Positions 1 through 11,500 of a DNA stretch of 64,000 nucleotides are shown here, piece after piece (position 1 is the first letter of the stretch; each line of letters starts with the position of its first letter). The DNA is from Porites lobata (Eukaryota > Cnidaria > Anthozoa > Scleractinia > Poritidae). Under the pieces are notes generated by a model. It did not search any database. It was not told the origin of the DNA and saw only the letters and a program-made list of their open reading frames with translations. The stretch is from assembly GCA_942486035.1 (NCBI GenBank), contig CALNXK010000158.1, positions 1,217,501 through 1,281,500 of the forward strand. Direction: 5' to 3'. The position numbers and the translations under genes are program-made.

Positions 1-929
1 GGTCCTGCTGGGTGTGCACAAAAAATCTTCACTTCAGCTCAGATGCTCTCAGCCATGAGCCAGCGATGCTGAGGCGCAGGGCTTGAATCTTACATCTTCC
101 ATTCTTAATTGCGGCAATGGACTGGAACTAGCTTACAATCGAGGTTCATGCATCTTATTACTAGTACCTTGCACTACCCTCGAGTGCAAGCAAGTTTTAG
201 TCAGCTATCAAGAATACGAGTGCGGTCTTTTATTTAGCAAAAGCGTAAAGATAGACTCCGCTTTTCGAAAACAGCATTTGCCATTTGCACATCTCTTGTG
301 TAATACACCTTGTTTGTCCCGCAAATTTTGCATAACTTTTGTTTTTAATTTCTCCTGAGTATTATAGTCTTCCCAAGAGAAATTGAAGACAATGTGTATA
401 CTAAATGTTTGGGTGACAAACAAGGTGTATTACGGGAGATGTGCAAATGGCGAATGGAATCCAGTCTTGTTTGTGAGGTCTAGCTGTCATTGTGGGTGTG
501 AAAGAGAAGAGAGTGATATCAAAAGGGACAGGAAGGTGTCCTGCTTCATCATTTGCCACTGTGGTAAAAAACCTAAAGTGGCATTTAGAACATGACAACT
601 TCACTTCCTTTATCACCCCCGCTACACCATGTTCGAAAAATAATAAAAACCCTTTCTTATGTCAGTAGGACTAAAACTTCACCCCTTATTCATTTGTTCC
701 GAAAGGTTCTTATTTCAGTACAGAGAGCGCCAAATTTGGGGCGTTTAAAAAAAGACTTAAAAAAAAAAACTAAAAATCTTTATATTGTTAGTTTAAATTC
801 TAAGGCTTTCCCTGTACAAATTAGAATTAGAATACAAACAAATTGTTCCATTTTCCTCGAGTCAAAGTCCTCTGTCCACTCTTCGCCGTTACAACGTTGG
901 CAGTTTTTCACGTGATACATCATGTGATA
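1..929. other. No gene recognised; intergenic or intronic DNA
   Basis: Short open frames occur on both strands but none resembles a known protein, none has a convincing splice context and several overlap the foldback repeat at 275-458. The stretch may be upstream flank of the glycosyltransferase-NLR gene. Nothing else is supported. Confidence 0.5.
275..458. repeat. Foldback (MITE-like) repeat
   Basis: About 40 bases beginning near 279 (containing CATTTGCACATCTC and AATACACCTTGTTTGTC) return as the reverse complement at about 416-457 (GACAAACAAGGTGTATT then GAGATGTGCAAATG). The spacer is about 95 bp and itself contains a weaker inverted pair (AATTTCTC / GAGAAATT). There is no coding capacity. 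A non-autonomous DNA transposon is the simplest reading; no target duplication was identified. Confidence 0.6.
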
Positions 930-1187
930 GCGTTTGACCAATGAAATCATCCCTTCATGCTCCTCACTGAGCCATGCAAGGGAGTCGACGCGGAAGCGTT
1001 GGAGAGGAAAAAAACCCGTCGATTTCTTGAGAAATTTTCACACTTTGAGCTGTTTTTTATCAGTCTTGCAGTCATGGGCTGATTCAATCTTCTCACCAAG
1101 TGTTTCATTATGCCGAGCTGTGACGAGATTGAAGCAAAGATGGCCTCCACTTAGCTGCATGTTCGTTGCAGGATTCCTGAATTTTAG
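930..1187 (+). promoter_or_regulatory. Candidate promoter and noncoding first exon of the NLR gene
   Basis: A CCAAT box lies at 938-942, and a strong splice-donor match (AG|GTAAGCT) places a possible exon end at 1187. The first coding exon of the downstream gene (7638-7697) begins with a splice acceptor and 5' UTR, so an upstream noncoding exon must exist somewhere; this is the best candidate seen. The start site cannot be fixed without RNA evidence. Confidence 0.28.
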
Positions 1188-1765
1188 GTAAGCTTAAATA
1201 ATCAAACTTTCTTTCCTTGATTTCAGAAGGCTCCTTGATTTCAGAAGGCCTCTCTGCTGTTTTTATGTTCGAGAAGAAAACTGCAACTCATGAGTTTTCT
1301 ATTAGTCCCTAAGACATCTGTAAACAATGATCTTTCTGCAGTCGAGTACACGAAGACAGATCGCGTGACTCTAAAAGAGTCTATTGAAATGCGTTGTAAA
1401 TTACTTCAGAAGTAGCCAGACGTAAAACAGCTTCTATCGTAGGCTTTGTAGGCACCTTATTTATAAGCGGCCATTTTGATTTCATCCTTTGAAATGGCCA
1501 GAAATTTAAGAGATTTACCATCACGTTTACGGCAGATGACAGACGCCAGACTGAGGTTGTGAGTTTTTCATAATAATTGTTTGGGATTACAGTTAACCCT
1601 CTTGTAAGTTACCCCTCACTATAACCGGACACCTAGAGTTGGTCTCTGCCTTTCTTTATCGGTCAGTGTAAAACACAGACTGTGGACTATCAATTTCACC
1701 ATGCAATTGAAAACATGACAACAATAATCGACATAATCCCATTGTTTTCTAACCTTAAAAACAAT

Positions 1766-3860
1766 GTGAGTGAGTGAGTAACTTTATTTAATCAGGGTAG
1801 CCCGTTCAGCAGCGAGGCTGGTATCCATAGGGGCCTTGAGAAGTAAAAAAGTATACTATTGAAAAATTCGTAAGGTATATATATGATTAAAATAAACAAT
1901 AATACTGTGAAATATCTAGCTAGGTCAATATAAAAAGTGTTTGCTAAGAGATAAGAAATTAAAATTGTAAGGTAAAATGCTCGGTCAGCATCTTTTTAAA
2001 ACTATTAACAGACGTGGCACTTTTAACGTAATTGGGTGAAGAATTGAAATAAATAGCCCCTGGATACTTAAAAGTTCTTTTGCCCATGCTACTTTTGGGC
2101 TTTGGTGGGTGCAGGTCGTTTAACCTCCTAGTTGCATAATCCTGCAAATCTGCATTCCTTGTAAAATATTGCATAAGATACTTGGGTACTAGATTATTCA
2201 AACACTTAAGAACTAGAATGAATTTATGCATTTTTCTTCTGGAAGCTAGATTTAACCAGTTTAGCACACAGAAAGTGTCATTTGAGGTGTTCTTTCGTAA
2301 TATAATTCAAGCTGGACGTTTTTGTAGGCGGTGTAACTCTTTGCAACACCCCTGTAAGATTTCCCCCCGCACAACATCAGCATAGTCAAATGATGGCTGC
2401 AAGAGTGAAGTGTATACCTGTCTAGAGGCTTCCAGTGTAAGGCATGATTGTACATGAGACAAAAGCCCTAGACTCCTACTGACTTTGCTGTTTACATACT
2501 CGACGTGATCTTTCCAAGAAAGGTTCTCATCTAAAACAACACCTAAATAGCTAAATTTAGCTACTCTTTCTAAAGTCTTTCTGTATAACTGTATACAATA
2601 ATTTGGTGATTTGGCAAGATTCTGTCAACTTCCAAAGATCATTGATTTTGTTTTACTCTGATTAAGGATAAGCCTGCTACATGTACTTTCCATCCATTGT
2701 ACAACTCGATTTAAATCATCCTTTACTACTCTGTCTATTTCCGATGTGCAAAGATTCATAGAATACATTACTGTATCATCGGCATAGAACATCAGAAAAG
2801 AACAGTTTTCTAAACACTGGGGCAGGTCATTAATGTATAAAACAAAAAGCAGAGGCCCCAAATTGAACCCTGAGGGACGCCAAATGGATGGCTTGTGTTG
2901 AGGACTCGTCATTTCCAAATTGCACTCTTTGAGTTCATTTAGTAAGATAGTTCCGGAACCAGTCCAGACTACTTCCTCTGACTCCGTAGTGTTCTAGCTT
3001 AAAAAGCAAGTATTCATGGTCGACCAAGTCGAAAGCTTTTTTCAAGTCAATATACACAGCTCCTGTAATCATTTGCCTATCCATATGTTCCAAAATATAA
3101 TCAGTGAGGTAAACTATTGCAGTTTCAGTAGAGTGCTTCTTTTGAAAACCCGATTGGTAGAATAGCAATAAGTCATGTTCTGTTAAAAAAGCCAAGAATT
3201 GTTCTTGAATAGCACGCTCCATAATCTTTGATACCAGGGAAAGAACTGAGATTAGTTGGTAATTATTGACATCGTTCCTTGCTCCTGATTTAAAAATAGG
3301 TGTTTCTCTTGCGTCCTTCCACTCAGCTGGAATAAGTCCTGTTGAAATAGTAAGGTTAACCAGATACATCGATCATCGGTTTAGCGATAACTGGAGCTGC
3401 GTCCTTCAAAAGTCTTGCAGTGATACCATCAAGACCCTAGGTTTTAGTCACCTTGAGTTTAGACAGCTCCTTCAAAACAAAGTTAGTTGACACCTTTTGA
3501 AGAACAAAGTTTTGCACAACTCTTGGAGTTAAAGTATCAGGCAGCCTGGTCTTACTTTTGTGATGACCACATAGTTTCTCAGCAGTTGAGGTGAAAAACT
3601 CATTAAAGCTAGTAGCCATTAAATTTTCAGAGGCTGGGGCATTCGCAGTTTTGTGTTGCTTCTTGTTTGGTAAAAGCTTGTTCGGAGTAAAGATCTCATG
3701 TGGACACAATGATTGACTACTGGAGCTTACAATCAGCTGCAGTCATAAATAAATCCTTAAAAGAATTCCATGCGTTGTCAGGGTTTGCTTCAAGTTCAAT
3801 GATATCCCATGGGATACGATTTAAGTCTGCTCTGAATAATTCAGGATCATAATTTTAATA
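1766..3860 (-). mobile_element. Degraded, 5'-truncated non-LTR retrotransposon (CR1/L2-like LINE)
   Basis: Read on the minus strand, broken frames give consecutive parts of a LINE reverse transcriptase. Around 3720-3435 lies the linker before the RT. At 3369-2935 are RT fingers and palm with the pattern ...TPIFKSG...., GFQKKHSTETA and the catalytic-region YIDLKKAFDLVDH. Around 2860-2625 are GPLLFVLYINDLP and the catalytic YADDTVMYS. At 2267-1959 is the C-terminal region. Frameshifts and stops separate the blocks, so it is dead. The 3' end is an ACTC-repeat tail at about 1766-1782, preceded on the minus strand by AATAAAGTTACTCACTC. The family is inferred from motif style; no endonuclease is visible. 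Confidence 0.85.
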
Positions 3861-4340
3861 GTTTTTCGTCTTCACTGTCTGTCCCCTGTCTTCACTGTTG
3901 GTCGGGGAAATTTTAATCTGTGAAGCTTTCTGATACCAATCAAAGGCTCCTAGGAGCAAGCTCATGGATGAATTGAATTACTGTAGAAAAGACAGTTCAA
4001 TAATCAAAGAAAAACATATAAATCTTTTTGAAAGGTTCATTGTGTACGGACTTGCCAAAATACAAAAATTTCTACTTGCAAAGCAAAGATCACTTTTTAA
4101 AAGCAATTATTAACACTTTTAAGTTGTAAAATAATTTGCTTTCTCATGTGACTGTCAAACACTTTCCGAACGACAGTGCACTTTCTTGTAAAATAGCCAA
4201 CTTTTACATACACGAGTTAAACCGTGGTTTTAAAAGTGCGATGCTTTCAAATAAATGTTTCCATATGATGAGTACGTAACGGTTAGTATATGCAGTACGA
4301 GCTATATTAAATACAGAATACAAGCGTTTATGGCTAAATT

Positions 4341-4668
4341 GAGGGTGCGTTCGATTGGGAAATCTGGATTTAGATTTTAAAATCCGGATTTCGGATTTGC
4401 AATCGAACGCGAAATCCGAAAACGGATTTCAACGCTGAGATATCTGTTTTTGGATTTTCATTTTTACCGTTCGATTGGGAAATCAGAAAAAGGATTTGAA
4501 AAACTGTCCTTAAGAAAAGCGGTCTTGCACGCGCACACATACTTAGCAAAAAGAAGACCACTGTTCACGAGAATAGTTTTGCAAATCCTTTTTCGGATTT
4601 CCCAATCGAACGGTAAAAGGGAAATCCATGAAATCCAGATTTGGATTTCTTAATTGAAATCCACCCTG
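4341..4668. repeat. Nested palindromic MITE-like element
   Basis: Outer ends are AGGGTG at 4342 and CACCCT near 4662-4667, followed inward by inverted GAAATC/GATTTC-rich arms. An inner inverted pair is much better: ACCGTTCGATTGGGAAATC near 4467 against GATTTCCCAATCGAACGGT near 4598, each continuing into AAAAAGGATTTG / CAAATCCTTTTT. The motif GAAATCCGGA and variants recur throughout. Noncoding. Confidence 0.6.
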
Positions 4669-7030
4669 AGGACGGATTTCTCGGAGGTGAAATCGGTTTT
4701 CGGATTCCTCAACGTCACTTTAACAATTTGAGGACCGTTTTTTTGCAGTGATTATAAGGCTCTTTTGCTTATTCGCTTTTCTCTTGACGAAATCTCATTG
4801 TCAGGCTGCAATAGCTCTTTCACACTCCTGTTGATCGCATCTTCTCCATATCAAGTATAATATCGGGAACAAATGTGCACAATTCGTCCAAATATACAAC
4901 AATGATCCACGCTCAATTATTTCAATTATTTCAAAAGAATTAAATTTGCGGCTAAAGTACTAGTGGCGTTAATAAGCCGTGTAGCTAGAACAAACTTTAA
5001 ACTTGCTGCCATCCTCAATGTTGGTATGTGACTTAGCTTGGTTGTCTGGGAGAAAGAAAAGTTTATATTCACTTGAGTTATGCATTTTCCAGCTTCCAAA
5101 AACTGAAGGCTGACCTGTTTGGCTGCCATATGTGGCTCTCCTGATAAATGGAGTACTGAATATTACACAAAGTAGGAGGTAAATTGCCACAGAGCTGCAA
5201 GAACACGACTGACCCACCATGTTGTTCATGCCTATTTGAACAATAGTCCGCAGTCTGCATTTTACACTGCCCCCTTTCTTCAATTCTTTTAGTTGACTCA
5301 TCACAGACACATGCTCTAAGTGAACCCATTCACCTGTGGAAATCTTGAAAGAATGTGGATCCATAATGGGTGGTTATGGGTGGATCTGATGTGAATGAGT
5401 TAATACTGCCAAATTCCCATGACCTGTTGAAGGTCTTTCAGTGGATTCCACTATTACAAAATAAATTGTGGACTCATTGGAATATACAGTTTGTAACAAA
5501 TAAATTACTGATTTTCTCAAGTGAGCACCCAAAAATTATGTCTAATAGAAAGGGCACTTATTTGGAAGAGGTCACTCAAATTAAGTTTTCTTTGCCAGAA
5601 ATTGTTACTTTATTTTAACTAAATTTTTAATAGAAAAACAACTTAAAATTACATCATCCATGTAAATGTTAATTCAATATTTTTGCCTTTCATTTGTTAG
5701 AACGATGGTTGCAGGTAATCAAATTTACCATAAGCCCATTACACACTGAACACCTTTAAATGTATTGGTGTGCATGTTTATTATTGCATTACTATCATCA
5801 TTGATTCTCTCATCAATTAAGTGGAAATAGAAACATGTTTTCCATGTATCTGTACTATTTAAGAAAGTGAAGGGTGGGATGGAGGGGGAGTTTATTCAAG
5901 AGGGGGACTTGTTTGATATTATGGCCCACAATGTGGGTACCTTTTTGGGGGAGGCCGCTTATTAGAGACTGAGCTTAAAATGTGGCAATATAAATATCGA
6001 AGTTCTGTACATGATACAAGCCTGAAGCTACATGTACAAACCATCATAGAATTGAAGTAACTCAAGGAAGGTGTTACAAATATGAATGGAAAAAGATTCC
6101 TTTTTGAAATCCTGGAGATGGTCACAGTTGCAAAGCTCACTAATCAAATACCCTGCTATAGAATATCATGTATGTCTTGGCTGGGTATTGGGTGGAGGGG
6201 GGAGGTTTATTGACTAGTGAATGACCATAGCATCAAACAGGCAGTGCAACAGCTCTGGTTCTCAAGCAATAATAATATGTAACTCAGGGAAAACTGCTCT
6301 TTGTCTTGACACTTGGGCCTTGATTTTATTTTATAGGTTACTGCTACCGATCAATTCAAATTTCATGATGTGTGGGTTTCAGAGGTCAAGGATCCATGTA
6401 CCAAGCTTTGGTAAGACGTTTTGAATTATTTAATAATTTGCCACAACCAGAATGTTATTACCGCAGAAAGAATGTTTGGTCTTATAACATTAAAATAAAT
6501 TCCTTGTGGCAGTGGGCGATGGGGAAGGAGAGGGACCCTGAAGGGAAGTTTGAGTGGGGGTGTACTGCCATCCTATTTAAACAAAAAAACCCTTCTCTTC
6601 CCGACCTTGTTAAAATAAGGAATCTCATATTTTCATGACCCTTGTCCATTTCCTAAAACTGGGGAATGTACATCTCAGTATCCTCCAGACATTGAAGTCC
6701 AGGACTCCCCTCCTTGTGTCAGCATACCTGTGAGTAATACTCATTCAAAAGCATCATTAATGCTAAATAAATTTAGGATGAAAAGAGGTTAATATTCTGA
6801 AAAATACACCTTTAAAAGGAATGAGATTGTTTATGTGTAATGCAAATTTACAAAGTGCATGTACCTCTACTTCATCAATATCTTACATTGTGGCTTTTTA
6901 TTTTGGGTTTTTTAATTTTAGTGGTTTCTTTCAAGATCCACATACTGCTGTAAAGAGTAAATGTGCCCCTCCTTTCTCACTCCCCCCAGTTATAAAAACA
7001 TTACTGTAAAAATAACCTCCACTGTAGTAA

Positions 7031-7076
7031 AAAAACTGGTAAAACCTGTCAGTGAGAACAGATTTTACCAGTTTTT
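7031..7076. repeat. Perfect 14-bp hairpin
   Basis: AAAAACTGGTAAAA at 7031-7044 is exactly complementary in inverted order to TTTTACCAGTTTTT at 7063-7076, with an 18-base loop. It is probably the core of a small foldback repeat in the intron. Confidence 0.6.
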
Positions 7077-7216
7077 AAGTTAGTTTGGGTTTAGAGTTCT
7101 CTCTGTTTTAATACCTAGCCCTAATTGATCAGAGGAAACAAATGAGATTCTGGTTTACTTTCAGAACAGATTTTACCCAGAGCATTCAAATGATGGCTGA
7201 CCTGTATTTTGTTTTG

Positions 7217-7440
7217 CAGTCAAACCGGGAAAACCGTGGACACCAGGAATATTTCTGGAATGTTATTGTGTTCCAAGAAAATAGCCAATCAGGCATGAGA
7301 AATTTAAACTGCAAGCAAGGTCATTATTAGTTTGTGGTGTTGTGGCCAGTTCGGGTGTGTTGATCTTTGCTGTGATTGATCATAACACAATAAATATTCC
7401 TGAGATATTTCAAGTGTTCATGGTTTTCCCGGTTGCACTG
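7217..7440. mobile_element. MITE with CAGT...ACTG inverted ends
   Basis: The left end begins CAGT and continues AACCGGGAAAACC; the right end, reversed, has the same sequence with three mismatches over about 23 bases. A second inverted block (AGGAATATTT / AATATTCCT) lies inside. The element is 224 bp and noncoding. No target duplication could be fixed, so its superfamily is open. Confidence 0.65.
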
Positions 7441-7637
7441 TAAAGTCCTCATTTAAAAAATAAGCAGTTTTACAGTCAGATGGAGAAAAACCAGTCCAGA
7501 CCAATCCTAAAAGTTTGTTCTTGCAAAATAATAATACAAAATAATATTGCTGTTCACAAAATTAAACTGCGACAAAAATAACATGTCAAATGGTTGTTGA
7601 CAATATTTCACAATTTCTTTTTTTGTTTGTATTGTAG

Positions 7638-7697
7638 TGTTGATGTCTGCAGTGTTGAAGGATTTTTAGGATTCCTGTGATGTCCAGGCTGATGGAG
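7638..7697 (+). CDS. First coding exon of the GT1-NACHT-LRR gene
   Basis: The acceptor is a T-rich tract ending ATTGTAG at 7637 (a second possible AG ends at 7652). An in-frame TGA at 7656-7658 precedes the ATG at 7680, so this is the first usable start in the frame. Six codons (MSRLME) are followed by the donor GAG|GTAAGA at 7698. The exon ends in phase 0 and joins the open frame of the next exon at 9954. This explains the absence of an ATG at the start of the large glycosyltransferase exon. Confidence 0.68.
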
Positions 7698-8476
7698 GTA
7701 AGAAAATTGATTCTGTTAGTTACAGTTGTATAGTGTTAGTTTAGTGAAGGTTGCTTGTTCTTGATACAATTGAAGGGTTTCCTGAAAAAAAGGTATAATT
7801 TGATTATCAATAAAAGCAGATTACACCCATTTTTAAGGAAACCCTCCGATTGTATCTTTACTCTTAGAGCTAGCTGAAAGGTTTGAGGTTAATGAGAAAA
7901 ATGTTTGAGTTGTGGTTCTGAATTTGCTGTTGAAGAGGTAATGATCAGATCATGTCAGAGTCTTTGGACCAGTGAAGTTCTAATTTTAGCCCAGGATATA
8001 ATGTATCTGTTCCACCAACTGATTTTCTTAAACAAGAAATCATTTCTTACACTATGTAGCTTCACCCAGATCATTTACTTTGTGTTTAATGGCAACATAC
8101 AGCTGTACTTCTGGAGGAAATGCTATGGTAGATAGGGTTATATACATTGTGCTTGAAAATTTGATCATTACCCTTAAAACAACAGCATTATGCCTAAAAT
8201 AAATTATGCTCGAAAAGTAGCATTTAATGCTTCAATGATCTTGGCTGTATTTAAAGCCCTTTTCCATCCCCGCAGATTTGAATACAACATTTTATTGCAT
8301 CAAATACAATTTCAAACTGGCAGCCATAATGGGTAGACAATTAACCCGTCGTAGCAGCCTAACAAAGTGATGCAACGGTGCAACAAGACATTGAAAGTAA
8401 CTGAATCAGCCTTTGAATATGTTAATTCTCACTAAAAGCACTTGGAAGTAAAAATGTCTCAGTACAGTTGTGGTAA

Positions 8477-8519
<43 letters not shown>

Positions 8520-11500
8520 TTATTATCATTCTCTTTATGCTGAAAAGTGGCCATTATGCTGGTATTACTTGATGCTCCAACTATAGCATTATGAACAAAA
8601 TAATGCTGGCATAATGTACCTAACCAGGCTTAGTGGTGGACTTAAGCATCCCTTTCAGGCAGGTTGGGGGCGATGTGTGGAGTTCTCATACTTCTTGGTG
8701 CTTCATGCTTCACCAATCAAGATACGCCCTTACTGTGCAGGCCCTTTGGCTTGTTTTAAGTATCTCCTCTCCCATCCATGGGAGGGGACTACCATCAAAT
8801 CCAAAGAGGGGGAGGGGGTGGAGTTGTTATATTCCTTTCTTGTTGCTTCACACTTCACCAATCAAGATAAGCTCTTGCTGTGCAGGCCCTTTGGCTTGTT
8901 TTAAATACCTGTCTTGTCCATGGGAGTAGACCACCATCCAATCCATTAAGGGGAGAGGGGGTGGGGGTGGGGGTGGAGTTGTAATGTTCACTCCATGGTG
9001 CTTCATGCTTCACCATTGCTTTCCAGGCCCTTTAGCTTGTTTTAGGTGCATCTTTTGGAATGTAGAAAATGAACCACTAAGCTTGCTGACCCCACCCCCC
9101 CCCCCGACTCAAGAAATTATTTCTTAGTGTGGAACTCAGTCCAAGCACATGCAGAAAGGTGTTTTTAACCCATTCGCTCCTGGAGATTTTGCCGAAAAAC
9201 GCGTTTTGAAGCTAGTCGAGTGGTTTTCTGGTCACTGTCGTGCTATAAAGAGCTAAAACTTACCACAAACCGGTTTACAGGTCGTACACTTGGCGGCCTT
9301 CTGATCCAGATGCAAAATATCAGCTTGCGAAGTTCGGGCATGCGCAGAAAGCAAAATTTCGAGGGGGTTTCAAAGTGACACAGCAGTCTTGACTTTTACT
9401 TTTTGCTTTCTATCCTCCCTTCTTTTTTCGCTTTTCTTGCCTCATTTTTTTTTTTTCTCTTTCTGGGCATTTAGTAGGCTTCATTTTGGTGGAAAGAGTT
9501 TTTAGGAAAGCTTTTAGGATCTTAGGATTAGGTGAAAGGAAAGGTAGGTGGGTAATGGAACAAGATTTTCATGAGGATTTTCAGGTCCTTGTCACGTGGT
9601 TTTTTGCTTCTTTCTCCGGTGTCCTTGACTGAATTGTGCTCATTCTGGTATGGTTTGAAAGATCTCTTCACTCTGCACAAGTTAGCGAAGAAAGTTGTCC
9701 TTGACTTTTAAAACTGATGACGTCACAAAGGGTAGAAAGGACCTGGATCCACACGGGCGGTTACGGGCGGTTCAGGGGCGAATGGGTTAAGACACTCTTA
9801 GCAAAGTACCTCATCTCAGTCAAATTTACATGAAAGACAATTATTATTATCCTTGAGTTTTTTAACTTACATTGTGTAATTACAGTTTGTATGAATTTAG
9901 TAACGCGTTGTTTAAGTAAACCCTTTAGTAAATTAATGTTACTCTTCTTTTAGGATTTGTCATCCTTTCCTAGCACCGCCTCTACATCACAGGAAGACTA
10001 TGAAAGCAATGTAGGATCCACTTCTTCGAGGAAATTAAACGTTACTCTGTTAAGCAGTGAATGGAGGTCAACAAAAGGAGGCTTGTCGACCCTCAACCGA
10101 GAGCTGGCCATTCAGTTGGCAAAACATCCCAGTGTGGAAGTCAGTGTTTATCTCCCTCAGTGCAGTGAGGAGGATAAACGAGTTGCTGCAAGTCACAATG
10201 TCCATCTCATTGAAGCAGAAGAAAGGCCAGGTTTTGACCCGGTGGACTGGCTGTCCTTTTTACCAAAAGACCATGCTGTGGACTGTGTGATAGGACATGG
10301 AGCCATTCTTGGTCGGCAAGTGCAGGGTATAAAACGTGATTGTTCTCGTTGTAAGTGGATTCAGGTTGTTCATACCGCTCCAGAGGAACTTGGAATGTAC
10401 AAAGAATATGACGAACGCATTTCCAAAAGTCAAAAGAAACACCAAGTGGAGGTTGAACTCTGTAAACTGGCTGATCAAGTCGTAGCAGTTGGACCCAAGC
10501 TAGCTGATGCTTTCCAAGGTTATCTCCGTTCGTGCGAAAAACATCAAGATGTTCTCAATCTTACCCCAGGCATTTTCTCTGAGTTTGCTGATGTAAAGCA
10601 AGCCTCTCAAGAAATAAGGTCGTTCAGTGTTTTGGTGTTTGGACGTGGCGACAGTGAAGATTTTCAGCTGAAGGGGTATGACATTGCTGCCCAAGCCATT
10701 ACTGATTTGAAAGACGTGACCTACAAACTTGTATTTGTCGGAGCAACAAGTGGAGAAGAAGAGCAAGTAGCCGACTTGCTACTCAACCAAGGCATAAATC
10801 GCAGTCAACTGAGGGTACGTCGTTTTAATGAAAGCAGAGAGCAGCTTGCCCGATTGTTTTGTGAAGTAGATCTTGCTATAATGCCATCACGAACTGAGGG
10901 CTTTGGTCTTGCAGCCCTTGAGGCTTTATCTGCTGGTCTACCTGTGCTTGTCAGTGGGAACTCTGGTCTTGGAGAAGCTTTGAAGAAAGTTCCTTTTGCT
11001 TCAAGTTGTGTGGTACAATCAGAAGACCCTAAAGATTGGGCCAATGCAATCAAAGCTGTTCGCGAGAAAGACCGAAAGTTGAGACTTCTGGAGAGCGAGA
11101 TTATTCGAGAACAATATGCAAATATGTACACCTGGCAAGATCACTGTAATAGACTTGTGGAACGAATGCTTGCCATTTCTCAAGGTAACAGGTTCACTTT
11201 GAGATTCAAATTGGTATTTTGTGTTGTGGACTGCTCACGTTAGAAAATTAGGAAGTTTACGAAATTACAACCTTGACAACAGTTAAAACCTCACTTCATC
11301 ACGATTATTCCAACTAGAACCCTTTCTAAAAAGGCGTGCAAATTTTCCAAAAATAACAAGGAAAAAAAATGTTGTTGTGTTCTCGTGTTCTTCAGAAAAG
11401 CTAGAGCCGTGAAGCTTTCAGAAACCTCTATTTTCATTGGCCTTTGAAACACACTTGCTAGTGTTTTTAGTGCGAGAGACTTTCATAATTGAGTTATTTA

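Larger units (their letters stand above)
1188..7637 (+). other. Candidate intron 1 of the NLR gene
   Basis: If the donor at 1188 is used, this 6.4-kb intron runs to the acceptor ending ATTGTAG at 7637. It holds a LINE (1766-3860), a nested palindrome (4341-4668), a hairpin (7031-7076) and a MITE (7217-7440). In the rest, including 1188-1765, 3861-4340 and 4669-7030, I see no gene. A minus-strand open frame at 4926-5364 is not recognisable. Confidence 0.3.

Noticed and set aside
4926..5364. Minus-strand frame of 131 codons
   Set aside because: No family resemblance, no splice context and overlapping alternative frames of similar length; probably chance or a decayed repeat.
10057..11131. Opposite-strand and shifted frames within the glycosyltransferase exon
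   Set aside because: They are shadows of the real frame and contain no recognisable motif.
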